Counted from the first letter of the stretch, positions 27,931-37,852 are shown. The stretch is 64,000 bases of DNA from Angomonas deanei (GCA_903995115.1 LR877145.1:1116001-1180000), one strand, 5' to 3'. The notes: generated by a model from the sequence alone, not told the origin. Numbers and translations are program-made.

Positions 27931-28751
27931 TCGGTCACACTCCGGCGCTGTGGCGACTTGGCGGATTGGAGCCGCTGTATCTCTGCGAGCGCCGCCTCCA
28001 GTGCGGTGTTCATCTCATTGACCTTGATGGTCTTCTTGTCAAATTGAAGTTTCTTCAGCTCACTCAGCGTTTCGCACAATTTGTTTTCGAGAAACTGTAC
28101 CCGCTTCATTAGCTGCTCCGGCTCTGCAGAGTTTGTAATGTCACTTGCTTTGGTCCGTTTTAATGTGCTGCCAAGTCCCGACTTGTGCTCCGTTCGGCTG
28201 TGCTGCAGGGCCAGGCGGAGCGACTCCACCTCCTTCCGCTTCGTATCGAGCTCCTTTCGCATCGCCAGCAGCGTGAAGGAATGAGAAATAGACTCCTCTC
28301 TTGTTTGAGTTTGACGCACTTCTTCCCGCAGTTGATCTGGGAGAGAATGGCGCTTCGCTCGTACCGTCTTGGGTTGCAGGGCTGGTGCCTCTTCCACCGG
28401 GGGGACTGGCACCTCGGGGTGATTTGCCCCCGCGTAGACCCGCGTGGTGTCCCGCTTGTGGTGATGGAGCATGTTGGAGATAAAGTCCTCCTTGTTGTAA
28501 TGCGGTGGGGTCGACTGCTTCGCCGACTTTGGGCGTCTCTGCCGGAGAAGTGGATACACAGGTGTCTTCTGGGCTACCTCCACGACAGTCTCCTTTGGTG
28601 CGGCAGAAACGGGACGTTGTCCCAAGTACATGCGTTGAAATTCTTTTGTGGACAGAAAGCGTGATGAAGGCAAGTGCCCGTCGTTTACAGGGGACTCCGC
28701 GTACACTGTCGCGGAAGCGGAGGGTTCTATGGGATTTCCATTGTCGTCCAT
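27918..28751 (-). CDS. N-terminal part of coiled-coil/repeat protein
   Basis: 278 aa from the ATG at 28751 to an apparent TAG at 27918. AG lies at 28753-28754, directly before the ATG, after a T13 tract on the transcribed strand; the codons upstream (FFFFSFR) are that tract. The N terminus is polar, with a Lys/Arg-rich middle, and a coiled coil begins near residue 195 (LLAMRKELDTKRKEVESLRL) and runs to the end, where a second frame takes it on. The stop is therefore probably not the natural end. Whole gene 28751-23921, about 1600 aa. Confidence 0.6.
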   Translation of the reverse strand: MDDNGNPIEPSASATVYAESPVNDGHLPSSRFLSTKEFQRMYLGQRPVSAAPKETVVEVAQKTPVYPLLRQRRPKSAKQSTPPHYNKEDFISNMLHHHKRDTTRVYAGANHPEVPVPPVEEAPALQPKTVRAKRHSLPDQLREEVRQTQTREESISHSFTLLAMRKELDTKRKEVESLRLALQHSRTEHKSGLGSTLKRTKASDITNSAEPEQLMKRVQFLENKLCETLSELKKLQFDKKTIKVNEMNTALEAALAEIQRLQSAKSPQRRSVTDAAR

Positions 28752-28775
28752 TCTAAACGAAAAAAAAAAAAAAGT
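28752..28775 (-). promoter_or_regulatory. trans-splice acceptor of the coiled-coil gene
   Basis: T13 on the minus strand (plus-strand A run 28761-28773) is followed by CGTTTAG and the ATG at 28751, leaving a 5' leader of only one to a few bases after the AG at 28753-28754. It decides the start of the gene. Confidence 0.55.
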
Positions 28776-28945
28776 GGGGAATCTAAAGGTTTCCTTTGTG
28801 GTGGGAAAGAAGAACAGAGAAGAGGAAAAGGGGATATGTAAGAGAACGATACAAAACACTTTTATCAACGGAAGGGCAAAGCACACCCATATTCACAATA
28901 AAAAGCGTTAGTATACATATTATACAACAACCGCGCATTCTCCCT

Positions 28946-29482
28946 CTAACGACGAATCTGCTTCATCACCCACGTGATGCCCTCACTGATTCCTTCGCCC
29001 GTCTTCGCCGAGCACTTTTCAATCTGCCACGACCGGTCGTGTAGTTCGGTCAAGTTGAGTTCCTCCGACATTTCCTCCGGGGACATGGCACCGATCAAAT
29101 CCTGCTTGTTGGCGAATATCAAAAACGGAACACCAGCCAGCTTCTCCTCCTCTAGGCACTGCTCCATCACCTCCTTCGCCTCCTGCACCCTTTTCCCATC
29201 CGCCGCGTCGATCACAAAAATGACCACATCTGCCTTGCCGTAGTACTGCCGCCAGTAGTACCGCACCGCCCTTGTACCACCCATGTCAAACACATTCAAC
29301 TTGACGCCACTAATGAGCAATGTTTTAATTTGAAATCCTTGTGTTGCGCTACCCCGCGTTTCCACATCGTCGCTGAGGTGATTCAACAGACTCGTTTTGC
29401 CAGCATTGTCTAACCCTAGAAGTAAAATTTCGGCGTGCTTGGAGACTGGCTTTAGTTTGATAATAAACTCTAGGATACCCAT
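28946..29482 (-). CDS. ARL3: ARL3-like small GTPase
   Basis: 178 aa, full length for Arf-like proteins. P-loop GLDNAGKT (23-30), TQGF switch I (47-50), FANKQDL (about 125-131) and CSAKTGEG are present. Best match by eye is ARL3 (KLKPVSKHAEILLLGLDNAG, YYWRQYYGKADVVIFVID). ARL3 releases lipidated cargo inside cilia through UNC119/PDE6D-type carriers. One change stands out: switch II reads DMGGTR, so the catalytic Gln of GGQ is Thr (T70). That should slow GTP hydrolysis or alter GAP (RP2) response. Confidence 0.82.
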   Translation of the reverse strand: MGILEFIIKLKPVSKHAEILLLGLDNAGKTSLLNHLSDDVETRGSATQGFQIKTLLISGVKLNVFDMGGTRAVRYYWRQYYGKADVVIFVIDAADGKRVQEAKEVMEQCLEEEKLAGVPFLIFANKQDLIGAMSPEEMSEELNLTELHDRSWQIEKCSAKTGEGISEGITWVMKQIRR

Positions 29483-29729
29483 TTTCTGGTTCTTTGTTGG
29501 TTTCTACACTTGAAGTCAGCAATGGACAATGGACACAAACGAGGTAGAAAAGAGACGGCGTTGAGGTCACCACAATATGTACACATACTGCGTTTTTTGG
29601 AATGCAAAAGAGGACGAAAAAGAAAGAATGTTGTTACCAGCTACACCCCTCAAAGTCGGATCCATCTCCTCCAACTAGACGTAATGATCCACCAGGGGTA
29701 ACAAAAAAAAAAAAAAATAGAAGAGCAGA

Positions 29730-31148
29730 TTATAAACGGGTGTGTGGCTGCTCCTTGTGGTTTACATCCTCTTTGCTGGCAGACGACACCGAGGCTTTCC
29801 GAAGGGAATGGGAGCCTCTTCTCGTGGTCAGTTGCGGGAGCGCTGAGTCGACATGGAGGGCGACAGAGCTGCCTGCTGTCGATACCGCGCTGATCACACT
29901 ACCCTCGTCCAGCTCTACCCCCTCCAAGAAGTTTGTCATGGCGGCGTCACCCACGTCACCGAGGGAGACGGACGGCTCGGACACCTCAGAGGGAGAAATC
30001 AGAGGGGAGCGGACGACGGGCTGGTCGGCGGTCGGCGCCGGCTCCTCTTCCTCCTCCTCCTCCTCGCTGTGACTGGGAATGTCTCTCAAGAAGTCTTCCT
30101 GAATCACATTCGGTCTGTCCATTTCCACAGAAAGAGCTCGTGGCTTGACGTGACGGTGAAACAGTTTCAGTTCCTGGGTGGGCGGGGCGGCACAGAGGCC
30201 CTCTGGCTCCGTTGTTTGCACGACGTAAGGGGCCATGGGCTCCGACTTGGTCGCCACCGGTGGACGAGGGGGCTGTGACGCTTGTCGCCAGTTCAGACGG
30301 CGGTAGAGGGTATCCACCTTATCCTCCAGGAGGGCAATGCGCAGCAATACGTTAGGGGTATCCAGGCACCGCAACAGTTCTTTTATATTCTCCCCAGTCT
30401 GTCCGCTCACCTCTATCATGGACGGACCTAGGGAGTACTCGTGGGGGACCGTGTTCCCCCGCATGAGGCCTTGCATAAAGGTGGTGCGCGTCCGTGCGAG
30501 CTTTGCACACTCTCGCGTCACCTGCGCTGCGGTCACCTTGTGCTCCTCCTTTGGGCGGTCCATGCAGTTGAGGACAAACAGAATGCACGCGTCGGACGGA
30601 ATCCGCTTACACTCGTCCACGGCATACTGCAACGATTCTGGCCTAGCGCAGTCCACGACGAGCATCACCAGATTGCAATTCCTATACACATCAATCGACT
30701 GCGCATCCGACGTGTAGGAGCTTAACACGTTCATCACATTTTGACGAAATAGGGTATCTACTATTTTTTTCCGAAGGGACGGAGGAAGGGTGTAGGTCAT
30801 GTCCATGTCGCTGCTGTCCACGACATCCCACACATCCACTTTGGTCCCTTCGTGGGGGGCACAGTCGGAACCGCGGATGCGAATGGTCCCGGCTGAGATC
30901 GCCTGCGACGGTTTGTACGTGTACGGAATAGGGAAACCGCAGATCTGTGCCAGCAGTGTCGTCTTGCCTACCCCGCGCATCCCACGCAGGACGACTTTCA
31001 TGTTGTAGGCCACCCCCTTCTTCAGTTCCTCCTTGGTTCGATCCGATAAGAGTCGCACCGTGTTAGGGTGGGCGCTGGGTTCGGCGGTGGGACCACTAGT
31101 AGTGGTGGGTGGGGAAAGGTAGCTCGTAAGGGCAGTGAAAAAAGACAT
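29730..31148 (-). CDS. RABL6-like (Parf-type) GTPase domain protein
   Basis: 472 aa. The GTPase domain is in the first 270 residues. The lead-in KKGVAYNMKVVLRG, the P-loop GMRGVGKT (56-63), VDVWDVVDS in place of the usual WDTAG, and DVYRNCNLVMLVVD all match RABL6, including its WDVVD switch II. NKxD appears as NCMD. The C-terminal 200 residues are disordered and acidic (EEEEEEEE run near 390). RABL6 is conserved with cilia and flagella and its function is poorly known. It sits between ARL3 and Rab23 genes in the same orientation. Confidence 0.78.
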   Translation of the reverse strand: MSFFTALTSYLSPPTTTSGPTAEPSAHPNTVRLLSDRTKEELKKGVAYNMKVVLRGMRGVGKTTLLAQICGFPIPYTYKPSQAISAGTIRIRGSDCAPHEGTKVDVWDVVDSSDMDMTYTLPPSLRKKIVDTLFRQNVMNVLSSYTSDAQSIDVYRNCNLVMLVVDCARPESLQYAVDECKRIPSDACILFVLNCMDRPKEEHKVTAAQVTRECAKLARTRTTFMQGLMRGNTVPHEYSLGPSMIEVSGQTGENIKELLRCLDTPNVLLRIALLEDKVDTLYRRLNWRQASQPPRPPVATKSEPMAPYVVQTTEPEGLCAAPPTQELKLFHRHVKPRALSVEMDRPNVIQEDFLRDIPSHSEEEEEEEEPAPTADQPVVRSPLISPSEVSEPSVSLGDVGDAAMTNFLEGVELDEGSVISAVSTAGSSVALHVDSALPQLTTRRGSHSLRKASVSSASKEDVNHKEQPHTRL

Positions 31149-31621
31149 CTTTCTGTGGTGGCGGTTTTCGCTCTCGCGTTCCCTATATTAACTATGTTTC
31201 AGGTGAACCGCGTGATGTCGGCCTATTATTGCTATTTCCTTTTTAAAAAGAAAAAAAATTACTAGGGCAGCGGAGCGGAACCAGAAACGACTCACTCCTG
31301 TATGCTATATTGAGGAAAGGTGAGAAGAAAAGAAAAAAGATTGATGGCGGGGGTTCGATTCTTTTTCTGTGGAACGCCAGTAAACATAAATACTCGGGGG
31401 CATTCACAGCAAGAAAAGGATTATTCGGAGTAACAGTACAATTTGTGGAAACAGCCAACGACAACAATAAAGTGATAACAAACGTGATGGTAAGAAAAGA
31501 AGATTCATTTCAAAACCATGCTACAGCTTTAACAAAAATAAACATGAGAAATTCGCTCTATCTATGCAAAACACCAACAACAAAAATACAGCAATTTAAA
31601 AAAAAAAAAAAAAAACTCTTT
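31149..31621. other. spacer between RABL6-like and Rab23 genes
   Basis: 473 bases, AT-rich, with a plus-strand A run of about 17 just 5' (in plus coordinates) of the Rab23 stop at 31622. Nothing else was recognised. Confidence 0.45.
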
Positions 31622-32398
31622 TTAAATCAGAGAACACTTCTTTTTCTTCTTTTTTTGCTTTGTGTGTGGCTCCGCTAAGGTCACCTTTTGAGGCTTGTTG
31701 TTGTTATTGCCGCCACTGTGCTGAATTTCTTTCTTGGTTTCCTTTTTCGGAACGGCGGTAGTCGGGGCGGTCGCGTTGGCCTGTCCCTTGGCGTTCGTCT
31801 CATCCACCTTTTCTGTCGGTTGCTGCTCCACCTCCGCGCTGGGCTCTACCCGCTCCACCGCCTCCTCCTTTTGCTCACTCGATCCGACGCATTGTTGCGC
31901 CGTGAACTCAAACAGCTGTGTAATGTTAAAGTCATCCTTGGACGACACCCGGAAGAGGGGCATGTGAAGGTCTTGCGCTAATTTCTCCGCCTCTTCACTG
32001 GTCGTGGAGGCCTCGTGGGAGAGGTCCACCTTCGTTTGGCACAGCACCATCGTGATGGGGCCACAGACCGACTCCACCTTCTGCTTCCACTGCTCTATGT
32101 GAATGAAGCTATCTCTATCGACCGTACTAAAGGCCAGCACCGCCGCGCTCGACCCGCGGTAGTAAGCCTGGGTGAGGGAGCTAAACACCTCCTGGCCGGC
32201 GGTATCCCACAGCATGAGCTTGACGGTGGTGTTGGAGGAACGCAGAAACACATCCTTTTCCATAAACTCCGTTCCTATGGTTTTCTTGTACAGCTCGGTG
32301 AACTCTCCCCGTACAAAGCGGCGTAGCATACATGTCTTTCCAACGTTGCCGTCCCCCACCACAATCACCTTAATACTATCCTCCGTACTCTCGAGCAT
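31622..32398 (-). CDS. RAB23: Rab23-like GTPase with CaaX tail
   Basis: 258 aa. P-loop GDGNVGKT (15-22), KKTIGTEFMEKDV switch I and LMLWDTAGQEVFSSLTQAYY fit Rab23 closely. The G4 motif NKxD is TKVD (CQTKVDL), so guanine specificity rests on a changed residue. A 90-residue low-complexity linker (Glu, Lys, Ala, Asn) leads to a Lys run and a terminal CSLI, a single-prenyl CaaX box as in Rab23 (human CSVP) instead of the double Cys of most Rabs. In kinetoplastids and animals Rab23 is linked to the flagellum or cilium. Confidence 0.82.
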   Translation of the reverse strand: MLESTEDSIKVIVVGDGNVGKTCMLRRFVRGEFTELYKKTIGTEFMEKDVFLRSSNTTVKLMLWDTAGQEVFSSLTQAYYRGSSAAVLAFSTVDRDSFIHIEQWKQKVESVCGPITMVLCQTKVDLSHEASTTSEEAEKLAQDLHMPLFRVSSKDDFNITQLFEFTAQQCVGSSEQKEEAVERVEPSAEVEQQPTEKVDETNAKGQANATAPTTAVPKKETKKEIQHSGGNNNNKPQKVTLAEPHTKQKKKKKKCSLI

Positions 32399-33063
32399 TC
32401 GTTTTTCCCTCGAGTCCGCCTAAGCAAAAATAAACAAATTATGTAAAAATGAGGTGGTTAAAAATTTCTACGGTTCAAAATCGTGGTTTTGGAAGGAAAA
32501 AATAAAACAATTAACGATAGAAGTGTTCTAGGGGACTAAGAAAAAGAAAAAGAAAAAACTAAGTATATATAATGTTACAATAAGAAAAGAGGCTGTCAGA
32601 GATATTCTACTCCCTTCTACTAAACTTTTTTGTGAAAAGGGGAGAGAGAGGAGAAAGTGGTTAACAAGAAGACACGGAACAGAATAAAACAACATACGAA
32701 ACACCGATGCCGAGTAGACTCTGTTGTTGTTCTTATTTTTGCAATGCTTTGTACAAAAATAAAATAAAGTAGAGAAGAAAAAAGCGTTGAAACTCCCACA
32801 CCGTGACGAAAATAAAAATGATTCTTTTATTGTGATCCGGGGGAAAATATATAGAATGTGGGTTTGCTTCACTCGCTCATCGACAATAATAATAATATTA
32901 GTAATATATATATTTCTCTCACTGTCTGTTTGTGTGTGGCAAAACACATACGCAAGAAAGAAACGAATAAAATAAATGAAAAAAAGAGCCTTCCGCATAT
33001 TTCAAATGTGTGTATATTGTCTTTTTGTGTGGTGGTGGGATTGAAAAAAATGCGATATCCACG
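32399..33063. other. AT-rich spacer upstream of Rab23 gene
   Basis: 665 bases without a credible gene. It is rich in A/T with short GA repeats near 32640-32655 and AATAAT repeats near 32886-32910. Open frames here encode only low-complexity Phe/Ile/Leu/Asn strings. No RNA gene was recognised. Confidence 0.45.
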
Positions 33064-34095
33064 TTAAAAAGTGCACTTTTCAATCAAACTCTTGGTCTCG
33101 TCCGACAGCTTGGTCGGCATGTCCACCATGAGGTGCACGTAGAGGTCACCTCTCTGCTTGGTCTTGCGGCTGGGCATACCCTTCTGCGAGACACGGAGTT
33201 TTCTACCATTCTGGGTAATCCCCGTAATCGGGATGCCAATCGTCTCGCCATCAATATTCGTAATGTTCAGGGTCGTCCCCAGCAGCGCCTGTTTCAGGTT
33301 AATGTGCACCGTCGTGATCAAATCGTCGCCGTCCCGCTTGAACTTGTTGTGCGGCTTTTCGTCGAGGATAAAGACCATATCGGCCATCACGTTCGGGGGA
33401 TACCCCTCCACGCGGCCGCCCTCCTTCTCGAAGCGCACCTTCGTCCCCTTCTTGTACCCTGGTAGCACATTCACCTCAAACAGCTTCGACTCCTTTCCAT
33501 TCGCCATCTGCCGCGACACGTTAAACTTCTTGGTGCAACCCTTGAAGATCTCCTCCAGTGTGCAGGAAAAGGTGTACTCCATCGGCGGGACTTCATAGTT
33601 GGGGGACGACTGGGGGGTGCCAAAGTTGGTGGCAAACCCTTGCGGTCCGCCGAACCCTCTAAACACGCGGTGCAAGCCAGGACCACCGCCGCCGAAGCTC
33701 TCCCCACCCGCGAAGGGGTCTGAGGAGCCGAAGAACTGCTCGAACACGTTGAAGGCGTCTTGGTTCGAAAAGTTGTACGACTTGCCGCCTCTGCCACCAC
33801 CGGTGAAGTGGAACTGCGCGCCGCCTGGCATACCACCCGGCATACCGCCGTCCCCAGCGGGCATGCCACCCTTCAGACCTTCCTCGCCGTACACATCGTA
33901 GACCTTCCGCTTCTCCTCATCACTAAGTACGTCGTAGGCCTCACTGACTTCCTTAAACTTTCGCTCCGCCTCTTCACGGTTGTCCGTGTTCTTATCCGGA
34001 TGGTACTTGAGGGCCAGCTGATGGTACGCCTTCTTGATCTCAGACGCCGTGGCAGTCTTGCTAATGCCAAGCACCTTATAATAGTCCACACCCAT
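33064..34095 (-). CDS. type II J-domain chaperone (DNAJB/Sis1-like)
   Basis: 343 aa. The J domain (2-70) contains HPD (YHPDKN, about 31-36). A Gly/Met/Phe-rich linker follows ([20 protein letters not shown]), then two C-terminal beta-barrel domains ([40 protein letters not shown]) and a dimerisation end. It has no CxxCxGxG zinc repeats, which makes it type II. It delivers clients to cytosolic Hsp70 and stimulates its ATPase. Confidence 0.92.
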   Translation of the reverse strand: MGVDYYKVLGISKTATASEIKKAYHQLALKYHPDKNTDNREEAERKFKEVSEAYDVLSDEEKRKVYDVYGEEGLKGGMPAGDGGMPGGMPGGAQFHFTGGGRGGKSYNFSNQDAFNVFEQFFGSSDPFAGGESFGGGGPGLHRVFRGFGGPQGFATNFGTPQSSPNYEVPPMEYTFSCTLEEIFKGCTKKFNVSRQMANGKESKLFEVNVLPGYKKGTKVRFEKEGGRVEGYPPNVMADMVFILDEKPHNKFKRDGDDLITTVHINLKQALLGTTLNITNIDGETIGIPITGITQNGRKLRVSQKGMPSRKTKQRGDLYVHLMVDMPTKLSDETKSLIEKCTF

Positions 34096-34944
34096 TTGTC
34101 AAAATAAAACGGAATAACTTTTGGTGACGGTAGGAATAAGCTAAAAAAAAACAATAGAGAACTAGCGGAAGAGAAAGAGAGAGAGAGATGGAATGCATCT
34201 TCTGAGATTATAGAAGAACAAAATACTACGCAGGGGCACTATATGCTTTCCCTTGTTCCTATACGCTTTCATTAATTTTGCTTTATATATAGAATTATAT
34301 ATTTTTTTTTAAAATTCCTTTTGGGTTGGGATTTTATCCTTTTCTTATAAACGTTTTCAAAAAAATCATCAGATTGGTAAAAAAAAAGTAAAAATAATTT
34401 TTTGTTCTTTTGTTTTGTTTTTTTGTCGTGTTCTACATTTAACTTTTTTTTTGTCTTCGCGAATGGAGTGTTCCATCGAATTACATCTGGTTTTTTAACG
34501 CCATTCTTCGTTATTCGTATCATCCAGAAAAAAAAAAAGGAAAAAGAAAAACGAACAAAAAAAGCGAATCGAAACTGAACCAAACAAAAAAAAAAAAAAA
34601 AAGTTTCCTTCTTTTTTTTTTTGAATTGGAAATCGCCACTTCTGTCGAAATTTTCCTAACGTGCAATGACACATGTACACATACACACGCACACACAGAG
34701 AGAATACAAGCGAGAGATCCGTATCTACAGATCGGATCGGTATGGGATGTGTCTTTATGACGTGTGTGGGTGGGTGAGTGAGAGTATCTCTATCGCACAG
34801 GTACACGCGGCGTATTCGATCGCATAAACAGTGAGAGAGGGGGGGAGGAGGTAAAAAAACTTTTGAGAGTGAATTGTTTTTAAAATAAAAGTTTTTTTTC
34901 ATTATTATTTTTATTTAAAAATAATTTCCTTTCTTTTGAATCGC
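34096..34944. other. 849-base low-complexity spacer before the hexose transporter end
   Basis: The longest protein-free spacer but one. It includes A17 (34586-34602) beside T11 (34612-34622) on the plus strand, CA-rich and GA-rich patches (34676-34720) and GTGTG/GTGAG patches near 34757-34785. It forms the 3' UTR region of the hexose transporter and the leader region of the DnaJ gene. No ORF is credible. Confidence 0.5.
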
Positions 34945-36657
34945 TTAGTCACGGGTGACACCGACTCTGGCTTCGCTGAAGTCTATGTGGTCGTCCTTCT
35001 CACCCTTGTCGTCCGCGGAGTGGCTATCAGGGTTCGCGGCGGCGTCAGCGGCGGGAGCGGCTTCCGCACCATCCTCATCCTTCTCCTCCCACGGGTGGAG
35101 GAAGAAGACCTGTACCACGAAGCAGAGAAGTCCGACACCTCCAAAGAAGATGAAGGCGATGGCCTGACCCTTATCGGGGTTACCGGAGGGACCGCCGGAG
35201 AACTTCTCGGTGGCAATAGGGTAGAAGACGTTGATGATCACGTTGAACACGAACTGAACCACGTTGGTGAAGGACGCACCCTTGGGACGGAAAGACTTGG
35301 GGAAGAGATCCTGGGCAAGCACGTAGAAGCACGGACCCACACCAATTTCGAAGGCGGCAATGAAGATGAGAATACCAGTAATGGCCACACCGTTCTTCGC
35401 CTGCTTCGTGGTGATACCGGGGTACACCGGGATACCGCAGAGGAACAGACACATGCAGGAGGTGATCAGGGAGCAGGTCACGAATAACTGACGCATGGTG
35501 AACACGGACGCGAGAGGGACAGAGGCGATGGTGGTCACGAAGTTCCACACCATGACAATGAAGTTACCGAGAAGAGGGGCGAGACCGAGACTACCCATAA
35601 TGGTGGGCGCGTAGTTCATGACGGCATTGATACCAGTGAGCTGGAGCGTACCGGCGACGACAGCGGCAACCAAAAGTTGGCCAGTCATGCGTCCCCATCC
35701 GTACTTCTTCTCCTGAGGAGCCTCCTCAATCTCTTCCTCCTCGACGTTTTCACCGTTGTTGTTGGACTTCTTCTTACGACGTCCGTCATCCAGGAAGATA
35801 CCGAGGAAGAGGAGGAAGATGGAGAAGACGGTGGAAAGGACACAGAGACCCTGCATACGGCCCATCAGCTTCTGGTCGCTGTTAGCGCCAACCTGGACAC
35901 TTTGACCGAGGGCAAGACCCATCGTGGCGGCGAGGAAAATACCGAGCGTGGTGCAGACCTGGAAGAGCACACCGATCATCTTGGAGTAGCGGGGGACGGC
36001 GTTCTCAGCGACGAACATGGGGGCAGCAACACAGCAAACACCGAGCGCAATACCAATGATCAGACGGAACACGACGAGGAGCCAGAACTGGTCAACCGCG
36101 GTGGAGATGTGGAAGATGACGGAGCAAATGATGGCAGTAATACCGACAGCCAGGAACACAAAACGGGGGCCAATCAGTCGAGAAATCGGACCACCGAAGA
36201 AGGAGCCGAAGAAACAACCGAGAATCATGGAACCGGCGAAGATACCACTGTACAGGGAGGAGAAACCAAACTTGTGTTGGCAAACCTGGGGGTCGGACTG
36301 GTAGGACCAAGAGCACTTGTCGTTGGAGCCACAACTTTCGACGTCGGTGTAGTCCAACTGGCAGGTAATCTCGGGCCAGGTGCAGATGTTGTTGGTGGCA
36401 TCCCACATGCATTTGGCGTTGGAGAGCGTCTCGCAGGGGACCTGGGCCGTGTAGACGGCGCAGTTCGTACTCTGACCGTACAGGGTGGTGTACACGCCGA
36501 CGAAACCAATATTGTAGCCGTTCAAAATTCCGCAAAAGAAGTTTACTTGAGCTACTTTAATGTTTCGCATGGAAAACAGCTTAACGTGGGCATCGGGATC
36601 TTCCACCTCCATACGCTGTTCGGCATTGTCGAGTTCACCTTCTCTATTTCCAGACAT
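34945..36657 (-). CDS. trypanosomatid-type hexose transporter (MFS, sugar porter)
   Basis: 570 aa with 12 predicted spans. Directly after span 1 an outer loop of about 80 residues carries eight Cys (NCAVY, PCET, KCMW, ICTW, TCQL, SCGS, KCSW, VCQH), the hallmark of trypanosomatid glucose/hexose transporters of the THT/HT1 type. Sugar-porter landmarks are present (FRLIIGIALGVCCVAAPMFV; QLTGINAVMNYAPTIM). The central loop is Lys-rich and acidic. The C terminus is Ala/Asp-rich. It imports glucose or fructose by facilitated diffusion across the plasma membrane. Codon use looks more biased than in its neighbours, consistent with high expression. It is a single copy here, whereas tandem arrays are common in the group. 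Confidence 0.93.
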   Translation of the reverse strand: MSGNREGELDNAEQRMEVEDPDAHVKLFSMRNIKVAQVNFFCGILNGYNIGFVGVYTTLYGQSTNCAVYTAQVPCETLSNAKCMWDATNNICTWPEITCQLDYTDVESCGSNDKCSWSYQSDPQVCQHKFGFSSLYSGIFAGSMILGCFFGSFFGGPISRLIGPRFVFLAVGITAIICSVIFHISTAVDQFWLLVVFRLIIGIALGVCCVAAPMFVAENAVPRYSKMIGVLFQVCTTLGIFLAATMGLALGQSVQVGANSDQKLMGRMQGLCVLSTVFSIFLLFLGIFLDDGRRKKKSNNNGENVEEEEIEEAPQEKKYGWGRMTGQLLVAAVVAGTLQLTGINAVMNYAPTIMGSLGLAPLLGNFIVMVWNFVTTIASVPLASVFTMRQLFVTCSLITSCMCLFLCGIPVYPGITTKQAKNGVAITGILIFIAAFEIGVGPCFYVLAQDLFPKSFRPKGASFTNVVQFVFNVIINVFYPIATEKFSGGPSGNPDKGQAIAFIFFGGVGLLCFVVQVFFLHPWEEKDEDGAEAAPAADAAANPDSHSADDKGEKDDHIDFSEARVGVTRD

Positions 36658-36892
36658 TTGAGAAACAAAGTAAGTATTATTTCAATAAAAATAATAAGAA
36701 AAAGTTTTTTGATAGCTTTTGGGTTTCTTAGAGTTAAGAAAAACTTATGACTACGGAGACGAGAAAGGAAAGAAAGGGGTGACAAAAAAAAAAAAAAATA
36801 GACAGCAAGGCCAGTTTTTCAAAGAACAGTCGTGGCATGTTAAAAAGCTTGGTGTACATGAGGCGACCACGACAACAAAATATTCGCGTTTT

Positions 36893-37852
36893 CTACTTGG
36901 AGCAAGTATAGTGAAGAGACTCCAGCTTTTGAGACAGAGCCTTGATATCATCCGGGCCTGTCCGGCAGCATCCTCCAATCAAACGCGCCCCGTGCTGAAT
37001 CCAGGCGTCGCACTCCGTCTCTAAGGTTCCATGATTGTGCTTCCCAGACCACTGCTTATCGTGGTGGTCGTACGTCTCGCCAGAGTTGGGGTACACTACC
37101 AGTGGTTTCTTGGTAAAGGTGGCAATACACGCCAGGCTATCCTTCGCCACCTGCAGGGGGACACAGTTCACCCCAATCGCTACTACATTGGGTGCCGCAT
37201 CTAACAAGGGCACAATGTCGCCGAACGGGGTCCCGTCACACAGGGCGGTTGGATTTTCCTCCTTCACCGTGAACGACACCCACGCCTGTGTGGTGGGGAA
37301 CTCGGATTCCATCAGATTCAGCAGCGCCCGCACCTCGGGCGCTGACGGTTGGGTTTCAATGGCCAACAGGTCCACCCCAGCGTGTACGAGGGCGCGCATG
37401 CGAGAACGGTGGAACGATTTGAATTCATTCTCTGTTTTGGTGTAGTCGCCGCGATACTCGGAACCGTCACTGAGGAGGGCGCCGTAGGGGCCGATAGAAC
37501 CCGCGATGAACACCCGTGGCTTGGTGCCCACCGCCTTGAAAAACGTATCCCGCGCTTGCTTTGCTAATTGGACCGACTTCTTGACCGTGTCGTATGCCTC
37601 CGACGCCGAAATGTTGCGCCGCAGTTCCAGAAACTCCGGCGTAGTTTGATAACTCGCCGTCACAATACATCGTGCGCCACTCTGTAAATACGTCTTCTCC
37701 ACGTCTACGATGGCATTTGGGTTTTCTACTAACGCCTTCCCCGACCACAGCGGGTCGTTGAGGTCTAATCCACGTTCCTGGAGCTCCGTGGCGAGCGCTC
37801 CATCGAGTACTAACATGGTCTTTGGGTCTTCGATATAAGTTTTGAAATCCAT
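36893..37852 (-). CDS. homocysteine S-methyltransferase
   Basis: 319 aa from the ATG at 37852 (MDFKTYIED...); 48 more codons upstream are leader. It is a Zn-dependent (beta/alpha)8 barrel: DGALATELQERGLDLNDPLW near the start, TASYQTT, then the three Cys ligands in GVNC and GGCC near the end. The enzyme transfers methyl from S-methylmethionine or AdoMet to homocysteine, making methionine. The family is MmuM/Mht1/HMT. Confidence 0.9.
   Translation of the reverse strand: MDFKTYIEDPKTMLVLDGALATELQERGLDLNDPLWSGKALVENPNAIVDVEKTYLQSGARCIVTASYQTTPEFLELRRNISASEAYDTVKKSVQLAKQARDTFFKAVGTKPRVFIAGSIGPYGALLSDGSEYRGDYTKTENEFKSFHRSRMRALVHAGVDLLAIETQPSAPEVRALLNLMESEFPTTQAWVSFTVKEENPTALCDGTPFGDIVPLLDAAPNVVAIGVNCVPLQVAKDSLACIATFTKKPLVVYPNSGETYDHHDKQWSGKHNHGTLETECDAWIQHGARLIGGCCRTGPDDIKALSQKLESLHYTCSK

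Noticed and set aside
35677-36750. 357-codon plus-strand open frame over the hexose transporter
   Set aside because: Shadow of the transporter; rich in Glu/Asp/Thr by antisense of membrane codons.
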